DNA of 22,934 bases. Source: a virus. The stretch spans positions 1-22,934 of IMG/VR virus record IMGVR_UViG_3300025110_000140; one strand, given 5' to 3'. A model generated the notes under the pieces. It was not told the origin of the DNA and did no database searches. It was given only the letters and a program-made list of their open reading frames with translations. Of the stretch, positions 7,121-12,193 are shown one piece after another (the first letter of the stretch is position 1; every line of letters starts with the position of its first letter). The position numbers were made by a program, and so were the translations under genes.

Positions 7121-7383
7121 TGAAAAACAACAAATTGTATTTAGGTAGTGGATGGACAAGGACTGGAAAATATGGAGATTTTTATAATCTACAAATTGAT
7201 TTAAATTTACTTGCAGAGAATCCAAATTGTATTCAGAAAGTAGGTGATAAAAAATTTTTAAATCTTACTATGGGTAAACTTCAAGAGCCTTTAAGTGCAG
7301 GACAAGATTTATATGTAAGATGGAATGATTTTACTCCTGCCAAAACGGTAGAAGAAAAACAAGGCAACGATATGCCTTTCTAA
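7120..7383 (+). CDS. Small protein with SSB-like acidic DMPF tail (possible ssDNA-binding protein)
   Basis: This is an 87-residue protein with a beta-rich N-terminal part (LYLGSGWTRTGKYGDFYNLQIDL) and a disordered-looking end that finishes in GNDMPF. Bacterial and phage SSBs end in an acidic tip with Pro-Phe (DDDIPF type) that recruits partner proteins, and the length and alternating pattern are compatible with a minimal OB fold. It precedes recombination and replication-type genes, which fits an SSB. Against this, the protein is shorter than most SSBs, the tip has only one acidic residue next to MPF, and I do not recognise the core. The assignment is tentative. Confidence 0.5.
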   Translation: MKNNKLYLGSGWTRTGKYGDFYNLQIDLNLLAENPNCIQKVGDKKFLNLTMGKLQEPLSAGQDLYVRWNDFTPAKTVEEKQGNDMPF

Positions 7384-7414
7384 TTAATTATCGTATTTTT
7401 TTATAGTTTGGAAT

Positions 7415-7463
7415 AGTGCCTGATAAATATTTTTAAGTGGAATATTTTGATGGCACTTTTTTT
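7415..7463 (+). terminator. Possible intrinsic terminator after the SSB-like gene
   Basis: AGTGCC (7415-7420) pairs with GGCACT (7452-7457), and an inner arm AAATATT pairs with AATATTT across a symmetric internal loop. A run of seven T follows (7457-7463). It may attenuate transcription of the early operon between the regulatory genes and the nuclease/modification genes. Confidence 0.55.
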
Positions 7464-7474
7464 ATATTAGTAAT

Positions 7475-7624
7475 ATGATTGAATTAATAAAACATTTCTT
7501 AGGTTTCTGTGGAGAACATTGGCATCCTAATTTATGGACAATATTATACACCTCTCCTTTAATTATTTATAGTATATACTATCTCAGATATACTTTTAAA
7601 AGGTATTTAAAAAAAATTATATAA
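7475..7624 (+). CDS. Small predicted membrane protein (49 aa)
   Basis: ATG at 7475 to TAA at 7622-7624. The product begins MIELIKHFLGFCGEHWHP, then has a hydrophobic aromatic stretch (NLWTILYTSPLIIYSIYYL) that could span a membrane, and a basic C-terminus (KRYLKK). The order CGEHWHP, hydrophobic helix, basic end is like small phage proteins I recall from other genomes with no known function. It fills the otherwise empty gap after the terminator-like hairpin. The shortness limits certainty, but the composition is coding-like. Confidence 0.5.
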   Translation: MIELIKHFLGFCGEHWHPNLWTILYTSPLIIYSIYYLRYTFKRYLKKII

Positions 7625-7673
7625 AATATTTTTTCATATCAGATTAAAGTATTAAATTTATTTTTAATTTAAA

Positions 7674-8429
7674 ATGAAAAAAATAAAAGACAGCAACGAA
7701 GAATATCATTCACATAATAGTATTTCTGCTAGTGGATTAAAAACGATATATAAGAAGTCTATAAATCATTATTTCAATAGTGCATTTAAAATGACAGATG
7801 CAATGAACTTTGGTAGTGCAGTTCATTCTGCAATTCTTGAGGGTGGTCATGACCTTGCCGTCTTGCCTGAACTTAATCTCAGAACTAAAGAAGGTAAAAA
7901 GATAAAGCAAGATTTCATTAATGACAACAAAGGAAAAATTGTTATTAAACAAGAGGAAGAGGAAGCTATAAATAAAATAAAAAGAAATTTCAATAATCAT
8001 AGTTTGGCTAAGAAGTTGGTTCAACGATTGACTGAAACAGAAGTTTCATACTATGGTAATATAGATAATGTAGATGTAAGAGTAAGACCTGATGGCATTA
8101 AAGAAAACGATTATATTATAGATATAAAAACCTCTATGGATGCTAGTCCTAGATTTTTTAAAAGTTCTATATATAACTTTGCATATCATCTTCAAGCGTG
8201 CTTCTATAGTGAAGCACTTGGATATGACCCTGCTAAATTTAGATTTATAACTATTGAAAACAAATATCCTTATACCGTAGAAGTATTTTCTATGAGTGAA
8301 GACATGATTGAGTATGGTAGAAATGCTTGGAGAATAGCATTTGATGTATGGAAAGAATATTTAGAGACCGATAATATGAGAGGTTTCTACTGGGAACAAT
8401 TTAATAAAGACGGAAGTTTAATACTATGA
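7674..8429 (+). CDS. PD-(D/E)XK exonuclease, RecE-like
   Basis: 251 residues. The N-terminal SISASGLKTIYKKS is followed by NFGSAVHSAILEG (45-57, H51). The catalytic segment is VRVRPDGIKENDYIIDIKTS (135-154), giving D140, then D150 and K152. A conserved YHLQACFYSEAL (171-182) follows, with Q174. This H...RPD...DIKT...YhxQaxxY order is that of the RecE C-terminal/PDDEXK exonuclease group, which degrades the 5' strand of duplex DNA for single-strand annealing recombination. A RecT/Bet/Erf-type annealing partner is not visible in the window. The stop overlaps the next gene by 4 nt (ATGA). The 50 nt upstream hold no recognisable TAnnTTTG promoter. Confidence 0.85.
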   Translation: MKKIKDSNEEYHSHNSISASGLKTIYKKSINHYFNSAFKMTDAMNFGSAVHSAILEGGHDLAVLPELNLRTKEGKKIKQDFINDNKGKIVIKQEEEEAINKIKRNFNNHSLAKKLVQRLTETEVSYYGNIDNVDVRVRPDGIKENDYIIDIKTSMDASPRFFKSSIYNFAYHLQACFYSEALGYDPAKFRFITIENKYPYTVEVFSMSEDMIEYGRNAWRIAFDVWKEYLETDNMRGFYWEQFNKDGSLIL

Positions 8430-8671
8430 CAATATCAGATGATTTAAGCCAACACGAAAAACGTGAACTGTATGGTACATATCAAACCAATAAAATGACA
8501 CGAGCAAAGATAGACGCTCTTATGGAAGCTATGGCTCAAGCCGAATGTACATTAGGGATTGATAGTACAGATAAAGAAATAGAAAAAGTGAAGCAAGAAC
8601 AATTAATTTATTTATCTAAGATAAAAGATTTAGACCCTATTAAATATGACATACTAAAAAAAGTTTTGTGA
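8426..8671 (+). CDS. Hypothetical protein (81 aa)
   Basis: An unrecognised, probably all-helical, charged protein (MTISDDLSQHEKRELYGTYQ; KIDALMEAMAQAECTLGI; KVKQEQLIYLSKIKDL). It is locked between the RecE-like nuclease and the Mom-like gene by 4-nt overlaps on both sides (ATGA and GTGA), so the three are very likely cotranslated. This position would suit an accessory to the nuclease, but no annealing-protein motif is seen. Confidence 0.6.
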   Translation: MTISDDLSQHEKRELYGTYQTNKMTRAKIDALMEAMAQAECTLGIDSTDKEIEKVKQEQLIYLSKIKDLDPIKYDILKKVL

Positions 8672-9321
8672 TAAAAGATGAATATAATGTAATGTCAATA
8701 AAAAAAGAACTTTGTAAAGAATGGTTGTTACATAAACATTATGCAAAAAGAGTTCCTTCAATATCATATGCTTTTGGATTATTTGATTCTAAAATAATGC
8801 AGGGTATCTTAACAGTAGGCAAGCCTGCAAGTAATGCTTTATGTGTAGGAGTATGTGGCAAACATAATTCTAAATATGTTTATGAGTTAAACAGGCTTTG
8901 TGTAAACGATGGATTAAAAAAAAATGTATTAAGTTATTTTGTGTCTCAATCTCTTAAAATGCTTGAAAATATAATTTTAGTTAGTTATGCAGATACATCA
9001 CAAAATCACAATGGTTACATTTATCAAGCTACTAATTGGATATATACAGGATTATCTGCTAAAAGAACTGAAAGATATGACGTAAATAATCCAAATAGAC
9101 ACAGCAAATCTGTTACAGAAAATAAAAATCTAAAGTATCAAGAGTTAGCTATAAGAGAACGACCACAAAAACATAGATATATTTTTTTTATTTGTAATAA
9201 AAATCAAAAAAAACAATGGCTTAAAGATTTAAACTATAAAACAGATAAATACCCAAAAGGTAAAAATATAAATTATGATGCAAGTTATAAAACAACAACA
9301 CAAACAGAATTATTTAAATAA
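8668..9321 (+). CDS. Mom-like DNA adenine modification protein (GNAT-related)
   Basis: 217 residues from a GTG that overlaps the previous stop (GTGA); an internal ATG at 8692 is the alternative. Visible family features are HYAKRVPSISYAFGLFD (24-40), GILTVGKPASNA (46-57), YELNRLCVND (72-81), SYADTSQNHNGYIYQATNW (106-124) followed by IYTG, and KHRYIFF (168-174). This order matches the Mu Mom family as I know it, which modifies adenine at N6 (carbamoylmethyl-adenine in Mu) and protects phage DNA from many restriction enzymes. Mu needs a host-methylation-controlled promoter and the Com translation activator; I see neither here. It sits in an early-type operon directly before a possible nucleotide-modification-associated gene. 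Family membership is by motif recall, and the actual modification is inferred. Confidence 0.72.
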   Translation: MIKDEYNVMSIKKELCKEWLLHKHYAKRVPSISYAFGLFDSKIMQGILTVGKPASNALCVGVCGKHNSKYVYELNRLCVNDGLKKNVLSYFVSQSLKMLENIILVSYADTSQNHNGYIYQATNWIYTGLSAKRTERYDVNNPNRHSKSVTENKNLKYQELAIRERPQKHRYIFFICNKNQKKQWLKDLNYKTDKYPKGKNINYDASYKTTTQTELFK

Positions 9322-9326
9322 AAATT

Positions 9327-9653
9327 ATGACACAAAAAGAATTTGACAAATTAGTAAAACAATTAAATGATTATTCACTAGATATAATGGCAAATAAAAG
9401 ACCTGAATATACTAACGAAAATGAAGACGTATTAAATAATTTTAAGACTACCGCAGAAAGACTTGAAACTTCTGAACTAAAAGTGTGGGGTACATTTTTT
9501 GAAAAACAGATACAAAGCATTTTTGCACATTTAAAAAATGCTAATTTAAAAAAGAGTGAACCAATACATAGTAGATTTTCAGACATAATAAATTACTGTT
9601 ATCTAGGTTATGCGTTATTTACAGAAAGAGATGATAAAAAAAAGAATAATTAA
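9327..9653 (+). CDS. Possible Nmad1/DUF1599-like protein next to Mom-like gene
   Basis: 108 residues, helical. The pattern RPEYTNENEDVLNNFKTTAE (25-44), a FFEKQIQSIFAHL helix (57-69) and SRFSDIINYCYLGYALF (82-98) resembles small phage proteins with a KxxEY...NF...K(H)xxSI...D.INY layout. These are related to the nucleotide-modification-associated family (DUF1599, Nmad1), which was predicted from gene neighbourhoods to act with DNA base-modifying enzymes. Here the usual KH is KQ. Position 6 nt after the Mom-like gene is consistent with such a role. The similarity is from memory and moderate; a plain hypothetical protein is the alternative. Confidence 0.5.
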   Translation: MTQKEFDKLVKQLNDYSLDIMANKRPEYTNENEDVLNNFKTTAERLETSELKVWGTFFEKQIQSIFAHLKNANLKKSEPIHSRFSDIINYCYLGYALFTERDDKKKNN

Positions 9654-9759
9654 AATTGTTGCAATTATCCTAATCGGAGTGTTATCTTTATTCTATGTCA
9701 GGAATGAAATCACGAAGAAAGGGTCACGATTACGAAAGAGCGATACGGAAAGAGTTTAG
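9631..9759 (+). CDS. Possible small single-span membrane protein (42 aa)
   Basis: ATG at 9631 to TAG at 9757-9759. The product is MIKKRIIKIVAIILIGVLSLFYV followed by a basic tail: a positively charged start, one hydrophobic helix and a charged end. It bridges the 41-nt gap between its neighbours, but overlaps the upstream gene by 23 nt and the resolvase-like gene by 65 nt in a different frame. It may be a real small membrane peptide or a chance frame. Confidence 0.35.
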   Translation: MIKKRIIKIVAIILIGVLSLFYVRNEITKKGSRLRKSDTERV

Positions 9760-10045
9760 GAATTTAGGTTGGAAGTATTGTGAAACCTCTCGTTATGCTA
9801 GCAAAGCAATAGATGATGCTAAAATTGATTTAGTGGGTACAGACCCATTTGCAATACAATGCAAGGCTACTATTAACAATCCTAGTTATCATAAGATTCT
9901 TGACCAAATGAGACCCAACAAACCATTATATAAATTAATATACCACAAACGTCAAGGTGGTAGAGAGTACGTTATCATGGAAAAAAACGACTGGCTTGAG
10001 ATTCTAGAGATGCTAGTTGAAAATAATATATTAAAAAATTATTAA
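9695..10045 (+). CDS. Holliday-junction-resolvase-like PD-(D/E)XK nuclease
   Basis: 116 residues. KGHDYERAIRKEFRNLGW (9-26) supplies an N-terminal helix with E14. AIDDAKIDLVGTDPFAIQCKA (38-58) supplies the core D-(X)n-QxK motif (D45, Q54, K56). This is the arrangement of archaeal Hjc-like and phage resolvase-like nucleases that cut branched DNA during recombination or before packaging. The C-terminal GGREYVIMEKNDWLEIL is typical of the closing strand and helix. The start (ATG 9695, or M4 at 9704) is constrained by the conserved helix. An intergenic region with its own promoter-like element follows, so this may be the last gene of its transcription unit. Confidence 0.75.
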   Translation: MSGMKSRRKGHDYERAIRKEFRNLGWKYCETSRYASKAIDDAKIDLVGTDPFAIQCKATINNPSYHKILDQMRPNKPLYKLIYHKRQGGREYVIMEKNDWLEILEMLVENNILKNY

Positions 10046-10063
10046 AAATAATTTTAATTATCC

Positions 10064-10094
10064 TTTGTATTTATTAAAAAATTTTTTAAATTTG
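10064..10094 (+). promoter_or_regulatory. Bacteroidota-type promoter (TTTG-N19-TAAATTTG)
   Basis: TTTG at 10064-10067 and TAAATTTG at 10087-10094 are separated by 19 bp, matching the -33 TTTG / -7 TAnnTTTG consensus of Bacteroidota. The ATG at 10121 lies 26 nt after the -7 element, giving a short AT-rich leader. It probably drives the second half of the rightward gene block. Confidence 0.6.
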
Positions 10095-10120
10095 ATTATT
10101 GTTAAATTAAATAATTAAAA

Positions 10121-10408
10121 ATGGAAATACATAATTTTAACTTAATGGGAAGTTCAGACAAATATAGTTTAGAACTTATTTGGAAAGCATATAATAAATA
10201 TACTTCAAATGAAGATATTTTTGAAATAGGATTTAATGTGAATTCAGGATATGTCTATATAGCATTAGAAAATGGTGTTAGTATAGCATCATGTTTTGGA
10301 CAATCTGTAGATTATATAGTAACAGATATGGAAAATGGTGATGAATTTTTCTTTGATTTTTACAATCAAGCAATAAATAAATTAGAAAAATTATATGAAA
10401 CAGTATAG
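10121..10408 (+). CDS. Hypothetical protein (95 aa)
   Basis: An unrecognised acidic protein with alternating beta-like segments (IFEIGFNVNSGYVYIALENG; SVDYIVTDMENGDEFFFDF) and a helical C-terminus (YNQAINKLEKLYE). It is the first gene after the best-matching host-type promoter in the window, so it may be expressed strongly and early, as host-takeover proteins often are. That is inference from context only. Confidence 0.6.
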   Translation: MEIHNFNLMGSSDKYSLELIWKAYNKYTSNEDIFEIGFNVNSGYVYIALENGVSIASCFGQSVDYIVTDMENGDEFFFDFYNQAINKLEKLYETV

Positions 10409-10415
10409 TAACTTT

Positions 10416-10562
10416 ATGAATCAAAAAAAAGATTTAGAAGTAATGAAAGAAACTTGCAATCAATACATACAATGGTCAACAAGTGAGTTTGAAGCTGATA
10501 TGTGGGATGCAGTAGAAAATAAAATAAACAATTTAATTAAATATTATGAAACAGATAAATGA
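10416..10562 (+). CDS. Small hypothetical protein (48 aa)
   Basis: ATG at 10416 to TGA at 10560-10562. It encodes MNQKKDLEVMKETCNQYIQW followed by STSEFEADMWDAVENKINNL and a short end. The product is acidic and probably helical with two Trp. It lies 7 nt after the 95-residue gene and overlaps the next gene by 17 nt, filling the gap completely. The family is unrecognised. Confidence 0.55.
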   Translation: MNQKKDLEVMKETCNQYIQWSTSEFEADMWDAVENKINNLIKYYETDK

Positions 10563-10842
10563 AATAATGAAACATTCAGATGCTTATAAGCAACTGAAAA
10601 AAAGAAAAGAAACTTCAATAACTGAAGATGTCTTATCAATAAAAGATTTAGCAGACGGTATCTATGAAAATACTTGCACTAAATATTTAAAACCTAAATG
10701 GATAGAAATACAAAAAGACGATGACCCTGATATTTGGGAAGACCATTTAGATACTATAGGAATAGACCCAAATTCTAAATGTGATGCGGTCATCCTTAAA
10801 GTAGTTGCTTATGTAGAATGTGACCCTCCTATATATGTATAG
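10546..10842 (+). CDS. Hypothetical protein (98 aa)
   Basis: An unrecognised protein with a basic helical N-terminus (MKQINEIMKHSDAYKQLKKR) followed by an acidic, Pro/Asp-rich second half (DDDPDIWEDHLDTIGIDP) and a beta-like end (CDAVILKVVAYVECDPPIYV). It overlaps its upstream neighbour by 17 nt and the downstream Cys-rich gene by 8 nt. Confidence 0.55.
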   Translation: MKQINEIMKHSDAYKQLKKRKETSITEDVLSIKDLADGIYENTCTKYLKPKWIEIQKDDDPDIWEDHLDTIGIDPNSKCDAVILKVVAYVECDPPIYV

Positions 10843-10957
10843 TTTTATAAGAAGTATAATAAAAAGATTTCTTAACGTATGGCTCTGTAATAGAAATAAC
10901 TGTTACAGAGTTGTACCAAGAAAAAATGGAGTTTGTAAAAATTGTAAATGTAAATAA
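10835..10957 (+). CDS. Small Cys-rich, possibly zinc-binding protein (40 aa)
   Basis: ATG at 10835 to TAA at 10955-10957. The N-terminal half is basic and hydrophobic (MYSFIRSIIKRFLNVWLC). The rest, NRNNCYRVVPRKNGVCKNCK plus CK, has Cys at 18, 23, 34, 37 and 39. The C-x4-C...C-x2-C spacing suggests a small zinc ribbon. It overlaps the previous gene by 8 nt and ends 1 nt before the ATG chosen for the next gene, so the packing is exact. Its function is unknown; small zinc proteins of phages are often regulators. In Mu the Mom partner Com is a small zinc finger, but I see no sequence basis for equating the two. Confidence 0.5.
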   Translation: MYSFIRSIIKRFLNVWLCNRNNCYRVVPRKNGVCKNCKCK

Positions 10958-10958
10958 A

Positions 10959-11504
10959 ATGAATTTTAAAAAAGAATTAATAGAAATTAAAGAAATAAAA
11001 TATAAACAAAAATTATTTTATAAAAACATAAAAAAGTTTAAACAAAATTTACACACCTTATGTGAAAAATTGTTAACTAAAAACTTTGATGAGGATTATA
11101 GTTTTTTATATGAAAGTTTATATATAGACCAAATAGAAACTAAAGAAGATTTTGAAGAAATTATAGAAGATAAATGTGATTGGATTGGTGACTGTAATCA
11201 TTATGATGTAGAAACAGATTGTTGTAAAGATGACCCTGAATATAATTCTAGTTATAGAAGATACATGATGGATATATGGTCTGATGCAAATTTAAGTTTT
11301 ACAGAAAAGAAAAAAGATGTTGAATGGTATAATAGGGCTGATAGATATAGTATGGATGGTGTTATTGAATGTATGAACAGACAATATGAAGATTTTAAAG
11401 CATTATTATTTACTAGAGATGAATATGAAAAATATATTTATATGCCTAGAATATCAAAAGATAAAATGAATCATTATTTAGATGTAGAAAATAAAATGCC
11501 TTAA
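10959..11504 (+). CDS. Hypothetical protein (181 aa)
   Basis: I chose the ATG at 10959, which follows the stop of the 40-residue Cys-rich gene by one base. A longer TTG start at 10911 would overlap that gene by 47 nt. The protein is charged and helical. Its Lys-rich N-terminal part (MNFKKELIEIKEIKYKQKLF) is followed by a central Cys/Asp-rich segment, DKCDWIGDCNHYDVETDCC, that could bind metal. The C-terminus is helical (WYNRADRYSMDGVIECMNRQ). The family is unrecognised. Confidence 0.6.
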   Translation: MNFKKELIEIKEIKYKQKLFYKNIKKFKQNLHTLCEKLLTKNFDEDYSFLYESLYIDQIETKEDFEEIIEDKCDWIGDCNHYDVETDCCKDDPEYNSSYRRYMMDIWSDANLSFTEKKKDVEWYNRADRYSMDGVIECMNRQYEDFKALLFTRDEYEKYIYMPRISKDKMNHYLDVENKMP

Positions 11505-11505
11505 T

Positions 11506-11583
11506 ATGAAAAAGATAATAATAGAATTTTTATTCCTTGTAATGTTATTTGTGTTAACTTGGATGAGTTTAATAATTATATAA
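11506..11583 (+). CDS. Putative 25-residue membrane peptide
   Basis: ATG at 11506, TAA at 11581-11583. The product is MKKIIIEFLFLVMLFVLTWM plus SLIII: two Lys and then an unbroken hydrophobic helix. It starts 1 nt after the previous stop and ends 1 nt before the next ATG, so it accounts for the whole gap between two genes. A tiny holin-like or regulatory membrane peptide is possible; evidence is composition and packing only. Confidence 0.45.
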   Translation: MKKIIIEFLFLVMLFVLTWMSLIII

Positions 11584-11584
11584 A

Positions 11585-11773
11585 ATGGAAATCTCTGAAT
11601 ATATAAAGAAACATTTTTTAGATAGTTGTTCAGATAATATGCACGATTTAAAACATCGTAGACAAATAATAGAATTATATAAAGAACAATTAAAAACTCT
11701 TGAGGAGTTTATTAATATTGAAGATGAAAGTTTAAAAAAATTAGAAGATGGGATTAATAAAACATCCGAATAG
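11585..11773 (+). CDS. Small hypothetical coiled-coil-like protein (62 aa)
   Basis: A highly charged, probably helical protein (MEISEYIKKHFLDSCSDNMH; RRQIIELYKEQLKTLEEFIN; DESLKKLEDGINK). Heptad-like Ile/Leu spacing from about residue 26 suggests a coiled coil. It overlaps the downstream nuclease-like gene by 26 nt. Confidence 0.55.
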   Translation: MEISEYIKKHFLDSCSDNMHDLKHRRQIIELYKEQLKTLEEFINIEDESLKKLEDGINKTSE

Positions 11774-12140
11774 AGCAAAACAATTAATTGATTTTACAGG
11801 TGTACAAAGCGGTAACATATACCCTTCAGATATTGATGCGGTACTAGAATTTGATTCTAAATATTTGTTATTATTTGAATTAAAAAAAGTAGGAGTTCAA
11901 GTCCCATTAGGTCAAAGAATGATGCTTGAAAGAATTATTGATGCGTGGGAAGATAGTGGTAAGATTGGTAGTGTCGTTTATTGTGAACACGACACACGGT
12001 CTCATGAGACAATATACTTAAAAGATTGTGCGGTAGTTGGTTTATATAACAAAGGTGAATCTAAAGCGTTTAGAAAAGACCTTAGAGAGTTTCTATTCAG
12101 TTATGGGGAAAAGTATAATATTAAAAAGATAATCGCTTAA
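11748..12140 (+). CDS. PD-(D/E)XK nuclease-like protein (130 aa)
   Basis: The N-terminal IYPSDIDAVLEFDSKYLLLFELKK (24-47) has the D-x(n)-ExK signature: D28 or D30, then E44 and K46 in the strand LLFELKK. It is followed by GQRMMLERIIDAW (55-67), which resembles the helix that often follows the active site, and a strand VVYCEH. This fits a minimal PD-(D/E)XK endonuclease-like fold, as found in VRR-NUC or resolvase-like phage proteins. It is the last gene of the rightward block and lies just before the strong terminator. The catalytic assignment is inferred from the motif only. Confidence 0.55.
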   Translation: MGLIKHPNRAKQLIDFTGVQSGNIYPSDIDAVLEFDSKYLLLFELKKVGVQVPLGQRMMLERIIDAWEDSGKIGSVVYCEHDTRSHETIYLKDCAVVGLYNKGESKAFRKDLREFLFSYGEKYNIKKIIA

Positions 12141-12165
12141 AAGCGTTTATTTCATTTTCATTTTT

Positions 12166-12193
12166 AGGCTACTGGAAACGGTAGCCTTTTTTT
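12166..12193 (+). terminator. Strong intrinsic terminator closing the rightward operon
   Basis: AGGCTACTG pairs with CGGTAGCCT (one T-G wobble) around a GAAA tetraloop, and seven T follow (12187-12193). The GNRA loop and T-tract make it a textbook terminator for the plus strand. In the opposite direction the stem is followed by A-rich sequence, so it should not terminate the converging tail genes well. Confidence 0.9.

Noticed and set aside
10035-10055. A/T-only hairpin (AAAATTATT / AATAATTTT) after the resolvase-like gene
   Set aside because: It could act as a weak terminator, but it has no G-C pairs and only a short T run, so it is not distinguishable from AT-rich background.
10911-10958. 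TTG start giving a 197-residue product
   Set aside because: It overlaps the 40-residue Cys-rich frame by 47 nt, whereas an ATG at 10959 follows that stop directly.
12134-12145. CGCTT/AAGCG dyad after the last plus-strand gene as a terminator for the converging tail operon
   Set aside because: Five-base stem with a two-base loop and no T-tract on the minus strand; too weak.
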